From Cliona cf. orientalis (taxonomy: Eukaryota > Porifera > Demospongiae > Clionaida > Clionaidae): DNA of 64,000 bases. Position 1 is the stretch's first letter; the number at the start of each line of letters is the position of its first letter. The notes below the pieces were generated by a model. It did not search any database. It saw nothing but the letters and a program-made list of their open reading frames with translations, and was not told the DNA's origin. The position numbers and the translations under genes are program-made. Of the stretch, positions 25,929 to 39,612 are shown one piece after another. Where the stretch lies: contig OZ005700.1 of assembly GCA_963930775.1 (NCBI GenBank), forward strand, positions 2,249,476 through 2,313,475. The letters are read 5' to 3'.

Positions 25929-27326
25929 TTATTCCTCAGTAAAAAGGGGTCCATCACACTCATCATCAAATCCATATTCATCGCCTTTGCTGTCAACAAT
26001 CACTAGGTTGGAAAAATCGGTGCTCATTTTCTCCCTCATCTTCTCGAGTCCAGCCCTCAGTATGGACTGGAGGCAGTTGGGGTCATCCAGGTCAGTACTG
26101 TCCTGGTTTTTCTTGTGTTCAATGTGCTTCAGAGTATTGCGGTCAAAAGTGTTGATCTCTGAGACAAGCTTGGTACGGTCCGGCTTTGGTGGTGGCTCGG
26201 GTACGACCTTTTGCCCTCCAACAGGCCGTAGGGTACCCCTTGTCCGGAGAATCTCGTCCAAGCTAATGGCAGGGTTTTGAGACTGTGATGGTTTCAAGGT
26301 ACCCGTCCCTGAGGATCGTTTCTTTCCAATTACAATAGGGGCTGGTGGCTTTACGACAGGGGGAGGGGGAGGGGGAACGGGAGCAGGTGGGGCTGGAGGA
26401 GGGACTACAGCGGGTAGGTCCTCTTTCGGCACTTCGTAAAATGATGTCGTTTCTTCGGTTCCCGGTTCAAGACTTCCCCCCATGCTGGATATGTCCTGTG
26501 ACTGACTTATGTCCGTAGACATGGCCTTGGTCATGTTGCTGACAGATGTATCTTGTCCCACGTGGGCAATATGTCTGAATTCCTTTGGCTCCGAGATGAT
26601 AAGCGAGCGAGTCTTCTTCTCCTGTGACTTGCGACGACGCTTCATGCCGGGCCGTAGACGCAGTGCACTGTCTGTTTCATCGTCATTACTCCCTCCATCA
26701 TCCATTGCTGCATCTTCATCTTGAACCTCCAGCACATCTTCTGGCTCAATGATGACCCAGTCATCGTCAATGCCGCCCTCATTTTCAAATCTACCTCTCT
26801 TTGGAGGGGGAACACCGAGCTCCGAGAGGGAATGATTTGCATGTGGGATGGTGTGATTGATCGATGCTAGAATTTTTTTGGCTACAGCCTCGTCTGGTGT
26901 GCTGATGCCAAAACAGCAAGCCTTATCTGCATCCTGTAGCGAAGTACAATCGATGAAAGCATGAAAATGGCCACTTAGCTCGGAGTAGCAGGAATCTTCC
27001 GACAATGAGAATCTTCTTAGCACCTCGCCACTAGTGACGTGGTAGATACGAAACTCAAGACTACCGCTCTCCACCGCCACTGCTGGTATCCCATAGTCCA
27101 CAGTCTGCCACTGTTGTGGTTCGGTGGTGGTGGTAGAACTAGCTGCTGATGCCTCAGAGCCATTTGCTCCAGGCGCCTGCTCCTCTTCTGTTGGACTTAA
27201 TAGCTCACATTTGTACAGAGTGACAACTGTTTCAAACGTCAGTCCAAAGCCCTGAGAGCAAAGCTTCTTAATGATCTGCTGACGGTCAGCCTGCTGTGTT
27301 GATACTTCTTCACCTTGCTCTGCCAT
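25929..27326 (-). CDS. WASP-like actin nucleation-promoting factor (465 aa, single exon)
   Basis: One exon, ATG at 27326 (MAEQGEE) to a stop at 25929-25931. Domains in order: WH1/EVH1 (about 15-160: FETVVTLYKCELL, LEFRIYHVTSGEVLRRFSL, FHAFIDC); acidic patch; basic KRRRKSQEKK (about 229-238); CRIB/GBD motif IISEPKEFRHIAHVG (about 243-257) for Cdc42/Rac; proline-rich region (about 303-335) for profilin and SH3 partners; WH2-like actin binders ISLDEILRTRGTLRPV (354-369) and TKLVSEINTFDRNTLKHIE (385-403); a central-type helix LQSILRAGLEKMREKM; acidic tail. It should link Cdc42 to Arp2/3-driven actin branching. The tail ends PLFTEE and lacks the Trp that WASP/N-WASP acidic regions place near the C-terminus. 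It is tail to tail with the phosphodiesterase, 221 bp apart. Confidence 0.82.
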   Translation of the reverse strand: MAEQGEEVSTQQADRQQIIKKLCSQGFGLTFETVVTLYKCELLSPTEEEQAPGANGSEASAASSTTTTEPQQWQTVDYGIPAVAVESGSLEFRIYHVTSGEVLRRFSLSEDSCYSELSGHFHAFIDCTSLQDADKACCFGISTPDEAVAKKILASINHTIPHANHSLSELGVPPPKRGRFENEGGIDDDWVIIEPEDVLEVQDEDAAMDDGGSNDDETDSALRLRPGMKRRRKSQEKKTRSLIISEPKEFRHIAHVGQDTSVSNMTKAMSTDISQSQDISSMGGSLEPGTEETTSFYEVPKEDLPAVVPPPAPPAPVPPPPPPVVKPPAPIVIGKKRSSGTGTLKPSQSQNPAISLDEILRTRGTLRPVGGQKVVPEPPPKPDRTKLVSEINTFDRNTLKHIEHKKNQDSTDLDDPNCLQSILRAGLEKMREKMSTDFSNLVIVDSKGDEYGFDDECDGPLFTEE

Positions 27327-27666
27327 AGTTTCTCGACTCTGTGTGAGGACGTGTTGAGTCAATCTATCATCGATTTAATAGACTAACGCCTTACCTTATA
27401 CCCGCATGAGATACAGCTGAGGAAAAAGAGGATGCCCCTCAGATCGAAACGCGGAAAAAGAAGGAAACGCGCGTATTAAAAGATCGCGCATTGTATACGG
27501 TACATGTACATGTACTATGTACATGTACACACGCACGTGCACGCGATGGTGCACGCGCGCGTGACATGCGGAAATATCACGTGATAAACACATGTCGTCT
27601 ACAAAAATTAAAAATTGGTCGGGCCCATTAAACTTCCACACCACACAACAGCTCACTGGGCGAACG
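27327..27666. promoter_or_regulatory. Putative bidirectional promoter (WASP-like / EB1-like)
   Basis: A spacer of 340 bp between divergent start codons. It contains palindromic TACATGTACATGTAC runs (27500-27530) and a CG-rich alternating purine-pyrimidine stretch at 27529-27565 (CACGCACGTGCACGCG type, including CACGTG). Function is inferred from position. Confidence 0.45.
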
Positions 27667-29568
27667 ATGGCAGTTAACGTATACAATACTTCAGCAACGA
27701 CAGAAACGCTGAGTCGCCATGACATGCTCCAGTGGGTCAACTCTAGCTTGGAAATCTCGCACGTAAAGATAGAAGACCTCTGCTCAGGTGAGAGGAGTGA
27801 CTGGTGTATAAACAGAATGCAACCACTGTTGGTTTAATTGAGCAAGTTGTGAATATGGGTACTGTTTGTGTCTAGTGAAGAAATTGGATACATACACAGT
27901 GACTGAGGAGACGGGGATATGACAGTGATAGGCAGAGTATTATTTAACGTGTTTTAATATTAAAGGGATCAAGTGGCAAGAACGGTACAACCATAGAAGA
28001 TATGGGTGACCTAAAACCCTGTCACAATAACACGTGAAAATTTTGGTGCCATATATTATGCCACTTGACCCTGTTTAAGGTTGAGGGTATAGACGAATTG
28101 GAGGCCTAATTCATAGGGAATGCACTGTATACTGCTCATGCACGACTACCCAATGCTAGTCTTCTAAGTTTAGTAGAAATAGTTGTACAGTGGGCATCTT
28201 AGAGTAGCATAGCATATTGGGTGTTTTGGTTGAAGAAGGCATCCTCATTCATGTATCCACATTTTGACCTAAAATGTAATAATTGTATTCTTAGATGTGT
28301 GCAATAAATAATGAGAGTATCCTTAACGAATTCAAATTGATTTTGTACATAACAGACATGCACAAAATAAACAGTGATTCCCCCCCCCCCCCCCTGCAGG
28401 TGCTGCCTACTGTCAGTTCATGGATTTGCTATTTCCTGGTCAGTACAATTATTATTATTATTGTATGGTATTAACTACACAACTTGTATATTACTAGTAT
28501 GCTTGTGGTACTAGTGTGCATTACGCCATGTGCATTGAAGCTGTAGGTCAGGTGTTTCTTGACATTTAATATATTACTGTTGTGCTATACGTACTGCTGA
28601 CTCGGCTAAACCAGTGTCGAGCGTGTATGTACAAAATGGCTTTCGTAGACTATCTATTATCTTCGGAAAGTTTAGAAATCCTGCTTCCTTCATGGTGCAT
28701 ATAATCTGTCAAAATCTAGTACTCTTTCAATTTCCACAACTATCATTATTCCACATCCCCTATCCCTTTCGTTCATTGCTATAATTATTATACAATCCCT
28801 ACTACTCTGTGTAATGTCGTACTTACTTACCTGCCTACACCATACAGGTTGCATTTCCCTAAAGAAAGTGAAATTCAGCACAAGATTGGAACACGAGTAC
28901 ATCAGTAACTTCAAGGCTCTACAGAATGCTTTCAAGAAAGTCGGAGTGGAAAAGGTACATTATTGCGTAACTCCCTGTTCACGTTAGCACTCAATTCACC
29001 CCTGTGCGGATACAGCGTAATGTGTGCGGATACAGCGTAATGTGTGCAGATACAGCATAATGTGGGCATTAACTGTTCTAGTTTGTGTTGAAGCCATGTT
29101 ACCGTACTCTATTCAGTATTCCATATTTGGTAAAACTATTCAGTGCTGATGCATGCAAGGACATAATTATAATATTATTATAGAGTAGACATCCTTCCAT
29201 ATAGCTAACTGTGCATAATTTATTGGCATATTTGGTTTCCATGGTGTTCTGTATATCATACATGTAACTACCAGTCTATAAAACAAACTATTTAATGATA
29301 TAGCACTGAGCGAGTCTAGGATCGGTAATAATAAAATTATTAATGTTGTGCTTTGCTACTGCAGGCGATTGAGATTGAGAGGCTAGTCAAAGGTCGTTTC
29401 CAGGACAACTTTGAGTTTCTTCAGTGGTTTAAGAAGTTTTTTGACGCCAACTACGATGGACACGAGTATGATCCAGTGGCAGCCAGAGATGGACAAGATG
29501 TCGCCACGGGAAAGAATGTGGGAATTGGTATGAAGAAAGCAGCTAGTAAGTATGTGTCTATTTCTTAA

Positions 29569-29624
<56 letters not shown>

Positions 29625-31512
29625 AACCATAACCATTAGAATAGATAATAATAATATGCACTTGTTTTCTTTACCTTACTAGCTCCCCGCAAGCCTATTG
29701 GTGGTGGAGTCAAGCCTGCAGTATCATCTCGCATCCAGTCGAGACCCGCTGGATCAAAAATTGGCAGTGCTAAGGTTGGTGGTGCTAAGATTGGCGGTGC
29801 TAAGACTGGTGGCGCTAAGACCACACCCCCGGGAAGGGTGGCAAAATCTGCGAGCAAAGCTCCTTCAGGTGTCGGTGCGGCCGCCAGTGCTTCCAATGCC
29901 GCTGAGCTCAAGGCTCTTCAGGAGGAAGTTGCAGCATTAAAGGATCAAGTGAGCCCCGCTCTTTCTTTCTGTTTTCTCTCTGTAAAGATTCCTGTTCTTA
30001 GTCAGTACAACCCTGTTCCATAGTAATCATTATGTGATTATAATACTGTCTTTCCAGGTCGCAGAACTAGAACTTCAGAGCCAAGGCCTTGAAAGAGAGA
30101 GAGACTTTTACTTCGCAAAATTACGGGACGTAGAAATGGTTTGTCAGCAGAACGAAGCAGATCCTGTGGTTCCCTTGATCCTGGAAATCATGTATGCAAC
30201 ACAGGTGAGTCATGAAGAGAGTGTACAAATCACATTTTTATACTAGTTTGGGAAATATCGAAGGAATTATCTACTTCTTTGGGACAGCTTGAGTTGTTCT
30301 GTTAAGAGGAGATGCCGCTTATCACCCGGTTTAGAGAGATACTCTGGTTTTGGGGATGACCCTGTTATAATAGTTTCAACTGTTGTCATGAAATGCCGTA
30401 GATTGGGAAATTTTCGTTGTTGAAAAGTTTTTATCAATAATCTATTAAAAATTAAATGCGAAATATTTTGTGTGTGTTATTAGTCTGGCGACAAAATTGG
30501 ACTACACGAAAGTTTTCCAAGTGAAATATTTACCGGCAAAAACATCCCAATTTATGGCTGTGGAAGACATGAAGTATCTCGAGTACATGTACTTCTTACC
30601 GGTAGCAACTGTTTTATGTATGCACACTGTCACGGTACCGCGAGATAACTGATCTTGGCACAGTGACAGTAAGACGGCGTTCCAGTATGAGATAATTAAA
30701 TCAATTATGGGGTACTTTGCTGAAGTGGTCAGCTTTGACATGTGAGGCATATTATGCAGCACATGTGTCTGTCTACGTTGAGGCCGAATATAGTCACATT
30801 CACAATAGATAATTATAATTAACAGGGATTCCCCACACACTAGCCAAATTAGCCACTTGCTACTGTATCCTTCACTTTAGCTTACTAGTTTGAGTAGCCA
30901 ATTTTACCATACTTTCCTATACGATTTGCTTTTAAAGTCACCACTAGTCAGTAATATCTTGGGAAATGGCTACATGATTTTGTAAGCTTTGGGAACTCCT
31001 GTTTAAATACTATATAGCCGTTGTCTGTGATATATCCCACAATTTTGTTGGGCATTCCTCTGACAGTGTTGCATCTGCCTACAGTTAGATGCTAGTTTCT
31101 GTGCCAAAGTGGAGAGAGAGTGTATGCAAACTAACTTACATTATACGACGTTATAGTGGCCAGCATTGTTGAGCGTTAATCTCCTGATACTAGTTATCGC
31201 TCCAGGTTAGGCCGCCAACTCTTGTCTACCACTCCTACGCAACTGTGATAAGATGGATTCATTACAGTTACTGTGTATTTTGTGCCCCCTTCATTCTCTC
31301 TATGAGCTTTGGCAGTTGAGTCCAAAGTTTTATACTGTCACTCATGTTGCTCCCCTCCATTTCTTACCTAGGATGGGTTCACAAACCCTGAGGAGGAGGC
31401 AGAGGACCTACCACCAGAGGAGGAGCAGTATTACGTGGACGACCAAGATCCAGAACCCCTCCCAGCTGAGGGGGAATATATCTACGATGAAGATGAACAG
31501 GAAGAGTACTGA
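27667..31512 (+). CDS. MAPRE1: EB1-like microtubule plus-end tracking protein (333 aa)
   Basis: Seven exons: 27667-27787, 28400-28438, 28848-28954, 29365-29545, 29683-29948, 30058-30204, 31372-31512. Phases are consistent. MAVNVYNTS at the ATG matches the EB1 N-terminus, so this start is preferred to the in-frame ATG at 27592. Residues about 1-130 are the calponin-homology domain ([44 protein letters not shown]). A basic Ser/Pro/Gly linker holds GGAK-type repeats. The EB-homology coiled coil ([15 protein letters not shown]) follows near 250. A long acidic tail of about 45 residues ends in EEY, the CAP-Gly-binding motif. EB proteins dimerise, track growing microtubule ends and recruit partners. 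The tail is longer than in human EB1. The 39-nt exon 2 is unusually small. Confidence 0.93.
28380..28394. repeat. C homopolymer in the EB1-like intron 1 acceptor
   Basis: About 15 cytosines followed by TGCAG form the polypyrimidine tract directly before exon 2 at 28400. Confidence 0.9.
29571..29622. repeat. (GA)n microsatellite
   Basis: A GA dinucleotide run of about 50 bases in intron 4 of the EB1-like gene. Confidence 0.95.
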
Positions 31513-32156
31513 GCTAAGCATGTCGTGGACTCATTATGTCATCAGTGCAGTGCTAGCTTGACAGAGAGTATTATTATTGTTACTATGTGTGTGAATGCAT
31601 GAATACAAACATCGCATGTAATGATAATATTATTATTATTGTTGTTGTACCTTACATGTCATAGGTCGGCCGATTTAGTACTATTGTACATATCATAATA
31701 TTATTCTTTGAACATGCAGCATTATTATTATTATTATTATTATGGAAATGAGAAATTTCATCCCTTTCGTGCAGTATAATATTATTATGACATTGTGAAA
31801 CCTGATGTCATGATGTATAATGAGTATAGTCTTGATCTCGTGACCCAACATTAATTTTACAAGGTTTGGCTCGTGAGACTGTAATAATGCATGAGTAGCC
31901 TTGGAGGCTCTCGTCTATAAATCCAAGGCTAAACGTTAAGTCAATATTATTGGTAACTTTGACCATGCAGGAAAATAGTGTCTCTTCAGTGCACATTGTA
32001 GTGTAAGGCCTGTGGACCTCTATAGTAGGGGGTATTGGCGATCATTACCATGTTATAACGGTGGGCGGCCCGGGCATGGGTGTGGTCGAGACTCGATGTG
32101 CCTATATTATCCTTGATAAATCACGTACCTCAGATCGATCGAGCAAGCAAAGGGTC
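31513..32156. other. Intergenic region between EB1-like and selenoprotein 2
   Basis: AT-rich, with ATT repeats at about 31720-31743. It includes the EB1 3' UTR and the promoter and 5' UTR of selenoprotein 2. No other gene is supported. Confidence 0.4.
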
Positions 32157-34540
32157 ATGTCGTCGACAGAGCATCCCGAGGTGACGCCGCAGGAGGACAC
32201 TCAGCCAGGTTCGACAGCACACACCACTACTAGCTATAAACTCGTTTCATTGAAGCCCCTAGTGTAGCTAGCTGGTAGAGTGAAAAACTATGCTGGACTT
32301 TGTATCTGTACTAGTCTCGCGCTCGCGCGCCAGCCCCACCTGCAAACTCCGATCCTGTGTGCATATTTCATTAATTTGTATCTCGTTTTTAATACAGAGC
32401 CATCTTCAGAGGAGGCACCAGCGGCTGTCCCCTCGAAGGAGGAGCCTGCAGCCGGCAGTGGCGGGACCCCAGAGGACCTCATTGCCTGGTTCAACACCAC
32501 CGTCAAGGACTACGATGCCTTCTTCTTGATCTACTACCGTGGGCTCTGGTGACCCTACTGTAAGGTGAGTGAGGCAGCTAGCCACTGTAATAATAATTTA
32601 TAGCACTTGCGGATTTTTTTGTCAACTTCCAAAATTGTGCAAACCAGGTGATGGCTTCCAGCTCTTTAGACCAAGTAGGGTAAAGAGGATTGATTTGCAA
32701 ATCTGGAGAGGAATTTGACGCTACTATTGATCTTTTGTTGCCACCGTGAGGGAATGCATTACCATCAATGGCTAAGAATACATATAATAGTTCAGCCAAG
32801 TGTTTGCTTTAATATAATGTGCCAGGCAACAGTCTATTTTGACTGCTAGCTGGAGGATCTACGATAATTGGTCACATGTCAGGACAAAACTACAGTACCT
32901 GATTAATTATCATTGTGCGTCATCTTAGAATGTCAACAACCATGTGTAGTGCATCACAGTTAACGGTATTCCTATCACACGTCATGTGCCCCAAACATTG
33001 TAGATCACATCTGGTCCCAGTACAATATCATGCCCAGTTAGGCACTGCCATGCACCAGTGAAGCAAACTATAGTAGTATCATCTTGGGATGCATGTCCCA
33101 CATGTCTTTGACAAGGATGCACATACATGTACATGTACATGTACTTGTGCATGTGTGTGTGTTTGTGCAGTTCAAGAGATTTCCTATAATAAAATAATAA
33201 TAGAAGTCTCCTTTGTCTCTGTGCTGTATAATCCCTTTACCAAGTAGGGAAGTGTTTCATATTCATAATGCCACCACGTACGTATATAGGTCCGTATTGA
33301 GAGGAAGTAGCGACATGGGCAAGCTAGTGTTATAGCCACCATCTGTGGCAAGGGCCAGGGATGAAGTAATTTATCCATTTCCCACAAAGAACGCTCTACC
33401 CTCCTTTGTGTTGGCTCAGAATCAAGGCTTCCTTGGAGCGAATTAAAACTGTAACAAATACCGGTAACCCAGTAAGACTGCAGAGTATAGCCCACTTAGT
33501 GTATATTGTTGTATAGAGATCTTCTCTGAATAGTGAACACAAAAAAATTGCAAGGTGTAGCCCAGTAGCTAAGCTCTTATTAGCATGTGAAATTATTACC
33601 CCCAGTTGCATCCAATTGACACAAAAAAAATGCCTCAAGGAAGGAGAATCATTTCACGATGCCATACAAATGGATTTGTAGAGGAAGAGAGGAAGCAGCG
33701 GCATGAATGAAAGGAGGGCATTGAATGATCACTATAGCTACCGTCTGTGACAAGGGATAAATCACGTTTCCCACAAAAGTCGCTACCCTCCTTTGTGTCG
33801 GTAGGCTTCCTTGGTCAATAATTATAAGAAAACTGTAACCTGTAGCCCACTTTTTCTCTGGATAGAAAACTGCGGAGTGTAGCTAGGAGTGTAGCGCAGT
33901 GTATAGAGATATTTAGAAAGGCAATAAAAAAAACTGCAAGGTGTAGCCCAGTAGCTAAGCTCTCATTAGCAGGTGTGTATCAATTTCCTATCAAAGCTTC
34001 CTTTGTGTGCCAGGGCTGTTGGGCACACACTGAGCTCTCACTAATGAGCATTGTTTGCATGCACACACTGGACTCTAACTAACACCCCTCAAAGGAAAAT
34101 TATCATGTAGCCATCAAAAGGTGTCGAGCAAATTGAAGCAGCTGCCTTGTTCTGTACTGTCCAGGCAATCCCTTTCTTTGCGGTATTTTTTCCTAACATG
34201 ATTCTTATACAATAACAAAAAAATATTTACATTGCTTGAAGTTAAATTACTCATTGAGCTGTTATGCATTTGCTGTGGTTGGCTGAAATTATCAACCGTA
34301 CACAAATGTGCATACACACACACACAAACACACTCATTTGCAGGCCTACCTTGCAGAGTTCAATGAATTCTGGGAGGAGCTAAAGGCCAAAAATGTGGGG
34401 ATATTTGGGATTTGTGCTGAGCCTCAGAACTTGGTGGACAGGACTATGACAGAGTGGAACCTTCACTACAAGGTAAGGGGTCGTATCTGAAAATTATAAT
34501 TCTCTCTTCTACTCTCTCTCTCTCTTTCTCTCTCTTTCTT

Positions 34541-34583
<43 letters not shown>

Positions 34584-35853
34584 TTCTCTCTCTTTCTCTC
34601 TCTCTCTCTCTCCCTACACCTGCAGCTGTTTTCTGATCCCACCCATGTTCTTCGTAACTACCTCAACGAGCAGGGGTTGATCAACATCAAGATATCTGGC
34701 GGTGAGAATGCCACAGACTCCTCCTTCTACAAGATCCACCCTAAGATCAAGGAGTACAAGCATGGAGTGGCCCAGCCGGGTGTCCTTTGTGTGAAGCCAG
34801 ACAAGGGTGTGCTCTATGCTTGGGCCATCAATCCCAGCTTTGTAAGTCTTTATATAGACATTTTTGTGTGGTGAATGATAATGGTAGCACCAGTCTTCAT
34901 AATTCCCTTGATTGGAAAAGCAAAGGGTTACCTAGTACCTCATAACCATGGAAAAGTAAATCACTACTAGGCATCACTATGTGTGCACAATACCCGTAGA
35001 TTGCACATGTGACCAACAATAGTACCACATTTTGTAGGATGGAGGAAAGCTAGACTAGCAGGAGGGTCAACTTGCATATATGTAGCTATTAGTGTCATCG
35101 AACGTTTTAGCTGCCAACAGCTCCCAGCCATTCTAGAAACTCTACTACTAACCTCAATCAGTCAGAATAGTGAGGATGTAGTTGACAACATTTTGGCTAG
35201 GAGCATTCGAATGTCAATAATATTGTGTTGAGTCAGACTAGTGGGATGTATTAATTTTGACAACATTGGAGCGTCAATTTAGACAGTGGCTGCCCTCAGT
35301 CTGGGTAGTGGGGGATGGGCTTGGATCATTACCTTAATCAATTATAGGTGCATATCTCCTTTGGCCTGGGTCAGCTATCCCCAGATCTCCTCAGCTCAGG
35401 TCAGGTGCATACTAGCCACACCCACTTGCAGTGTGTAGAGATAGCTAGCTGGCTGCATGGTCACCACATGTGTTGGTCAGCGTTTCTATATAGCATCCTC
35501 TGATCAGCTGCATACTTGCCACACCCACTTGCATGTGTCCTCAGAAAATGTAATATCAGCTGCATACTTGCAGCCTGTGTAGGTCAGCTATCCTCAGGGC
35601 AGCTCAGCTCAGCTGCATACTTGCCACACCCACTTGCATGTGTAGCAAGCAGGCCGAGGACATGACAGATATTTATGATAACGAGAGGACATGACATTTT
35701 GCATAATTAAGTGCCACCTGAAACCTGGTACCTGGAGATGCTCTTGTTTGTGGTTGGTTGGAGGTGGTCAATTAGCGCTTCCATATCACATACCCATCTT
35801 CTCCTCAGTCAGCTAGCCTCCAGTCCACTCACACTCACTCATGCACACACACA

Positions 35854-35908
<55 letters not shown>

Positions 35909-36906
35909 GTTTATATTTTAGGGCTCAAAGCCATAGATCTATTTGTCACGTTTATGCAGTAGCTGTTTATGGGTATATTGCTGGAGCAACATGTTTATGC
36001 AGTAGTTAGCTGAGTTTTCCTTTGAGCCAGGCTTTGGTTAGTCTACCCTACTGTAAACCTTGGCGTCACTACTTTTCACTGTAATAATTATTATTCTCAA
36101 TTTAGTAGGTGCTATACAGTAATAACTGGTACATGATGATAAACAGTTGAGGGTCCGATGTTTGGATTTTGAGCAATGGTTAGTTTGCTGATATGAGGCG
36201 TTATGTGACCAGAGGTTGCCCTGGTATGTACCAATTAACTCACCAAAGTATAAATGGTGCCTGTGTTTACTAAACTCTTGGATTAGTTGGTAGTGGCGTC
36301 TGATCTGATGGGCGTACTTACGGAACAAGTATGTATTGTGTAGGCTCACATGACATCTTTATATAGCTAGCTGTGATGTAATTTTGCATCATTTGTCTGT
36401 AGTTTGTATTTAGAGGCCCAGCTGTTTGGTCCTTTGAGGGCTACAGCCCTGATCTGTGGTGGAGTGGGGTTCTAAATGTGGCTTCATTAACTAGAGGATG
36501 GAAATGAGAAAGCTATGTGTGAATGCAAATTTTTGGTAATGGTCGCCACACGTGCCAGTGCTTGTAGATTGGTAATGATCGTCATTTTTAATTGTGCATT
36601 ATTTTGCTGGTTACTTAAAACTTTCCCTAAACACTACCCATTGAGAGTTTTGCAGTCACGTATATATGATTATGTGGCATGCATCCACTCACTCCATGCT
36701 GGCCAGGTATTTATCTCATTGAGAGTTTATCTCCCTTTCTACTGTTTCCATCACTTTAGATGAACATCGGTGGAGCGTCGGATAGACCTGTGCCGAGGGA
36801 CATCTGGACCGTCGTCCAAGCCAAGCTGGCCAATCCCAATGATGACTCCGCCACCCAAACTCGGATCCGAAACCGTGGGGCATGCTCCTTATGCAACATT
36901 TTGTAA
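32157..36906 (+). CDS. UxxC thioredoxin/peroxiredoxin-like selenoprotein, paralogue 2 (236 aa, TGA = Sec69)
   Basis: Five exons: 32157-32208, 32398-32564, 34344-34472, 34626-34841, 36760-36906, in consistent phase with GT-AG introns. Residues 1-45 are a Glu/Pro/Ser-rich N-terminus absent from paralogue 1. YYRGLW-TGA-PYCK follows, with Sec69 and Cys72. Exon 3 (129 nt) is the same length as paralogue 1's exon 2 and encodes AYLAEFNEFWEELKAKNVG. Exon 4 ends in GVAQPGVLCVKPD and WAINPSF, and exon 5 starts MNIGGASDRPVPRDIW, near-identical to MNLGGAKDRPVPSDIW in paralogue 1. A C-terminal extension ends in GACSLCNIL, giving a second possible CxxC (230-233). A SECIS-like hairpin lies 182 bases past the stop. 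Predicted role: small redox enzyme of unknown substrate, with no obvious signal peptide. Intron 2 contains a local tandem duplication. Confidence 0.85.
32550..32552 (+). other. In-frame TGA, predicted selenocysteine codon (Sec69)
   Basis: TGA between Trp and Pro-Tyr-Cys, exactly matching the context of the TGA at 2539 in the paralogue. Twelve coding bases later the exon ends at GTGAGT, and three homologous exons follow. Confidence 0.85.
33293..33975. repeat. Imperfect tandem duplication in selenoprotein 2 intron 2
   Basis: Two units of about 290 bp (roughly 33300-33590 and 33680-33975) share CAAGGTGTAGCCCAGTAGCT, TACCCTCCTTTGTGT, GGCTTCCTTGG and other blocks, with scattered differences. Probable function: none visible. 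Confidence 0.7.
34505..34613. repeat. (CT)n-rich microsatellite at an intron acceptor
   Basis: CT/CTTT repeats of about 110 bases fill most of the 153-bp intron between exons 3 and 4 of selenoprotein 2 and end just before TGCAG at 34621-34625. Confidence 0.95.
35400..35645. repeat. Dispersed short direct repeats in selenoprotein 2 intron 4
   Basis: Three spaced copies of a unit containing GCATACTTGCCACACCCACT (first copy with one change) at about 35405, 35510 and 35615, each about 105 bp apart, separated by diverged CAGCTATCCTCAG-type sequence. This looks like a degenerate tandem array. Confidence 0.7.
35845..35906. repeat. (CA)n microsatellite
   Basis: About 60 bases of CA repeat in the last intron of selenoprotein 2. 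Confidence 0.95.
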
Positions 36907-37457
36907 ACATGTTATAATAATAAAATTAATAATCAGCCGTCTATGTACGAAAGTTTTGTTTTGTCGCCTACTTTTGTTATTGTGAACTACCTTTTTGAAA
37001 TCATACACTGTTATGGTTGTCTTTATCCTAGTTTTTCTGTTATTTTTGATTTTTGGAGATTATTTTTGCATGATACGAGTGTGTGTTATGACGAGGGCTG
37101 TGCTAAACCAGTTGTCAGCTGGGGCACTCTCTCAGATCTAGTGCAAGTATTTTTGTACACTGTACACACTTTTTGCAAGAATCTTTCCAAACAAAAAAAA
37201 ATAAGAAAATTTGAATTCACACAAATTTCAACCAACTACAATTATAATGATACATTAATTTTAAGCTCTAGACAGTACAGATCTACTGATAATAAAGCTG
37301 AGAATCATAGTGTGCTAACTTGATACAAGTGTCATAAAACTAAAATTTAACCACACACTTTTATGAGGTCATAAAAAGCACTACCATTAGTTTTGCATAA
37401 TATAAATAATACTATTGAACATACTAAAAAAGGACCTCCAGTCTATGTACGTGGTAT
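36907..37457. other. Tail-to-tail intergenic region (selenoprotein 2 / thioesterase copy A)
   Basis: Holds the selenoprotein 2 3' UTR with the SECIS (37080-37145) and AATAAA at 37291, then AT-rich sequence up to the stop of the converging thioesterase gene. Confidence 0.5.
37080..37145 (+). promoter_or_regulatory. SECIS element of selenoprotein 2 (form-2-like)
   Basis: ATGA at 37088-37091 opposes AGAT at 37134-37137 (G-A pairs). GTGC 37100-37103 pairs with GCAC 37124-37127, and GAG with CTC runs below it. AAA at 37105-37107 is unpaired. The apical mini-stem is CCAG 37108-37111 with CTGG 37119-37122. The layout matches the SECIS at 4532-4600 almost base for base, with compensatory changes in the stem. 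It lies 182 bases after the stop and before an AATAAA at 37291-37296. Confidence 0.82.
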
Positions 37458-39530
<2,073 letters not shown>

Positions 39531-39612
39531 GATCACTGTAGAATATCGACGTCTCTGTACATGTATCGACCAAATATAGACCAGGGACTATACATTATCT
39601 TGCAGACTAAGC

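Noticed and set aside
31253-31561. 102-residue plus frame near the EB1 3' end
   Set aside because: Out-of-frame overlap of the EB1 last exon and intron 6; the correct frame gives the acidic tail ending EEY.
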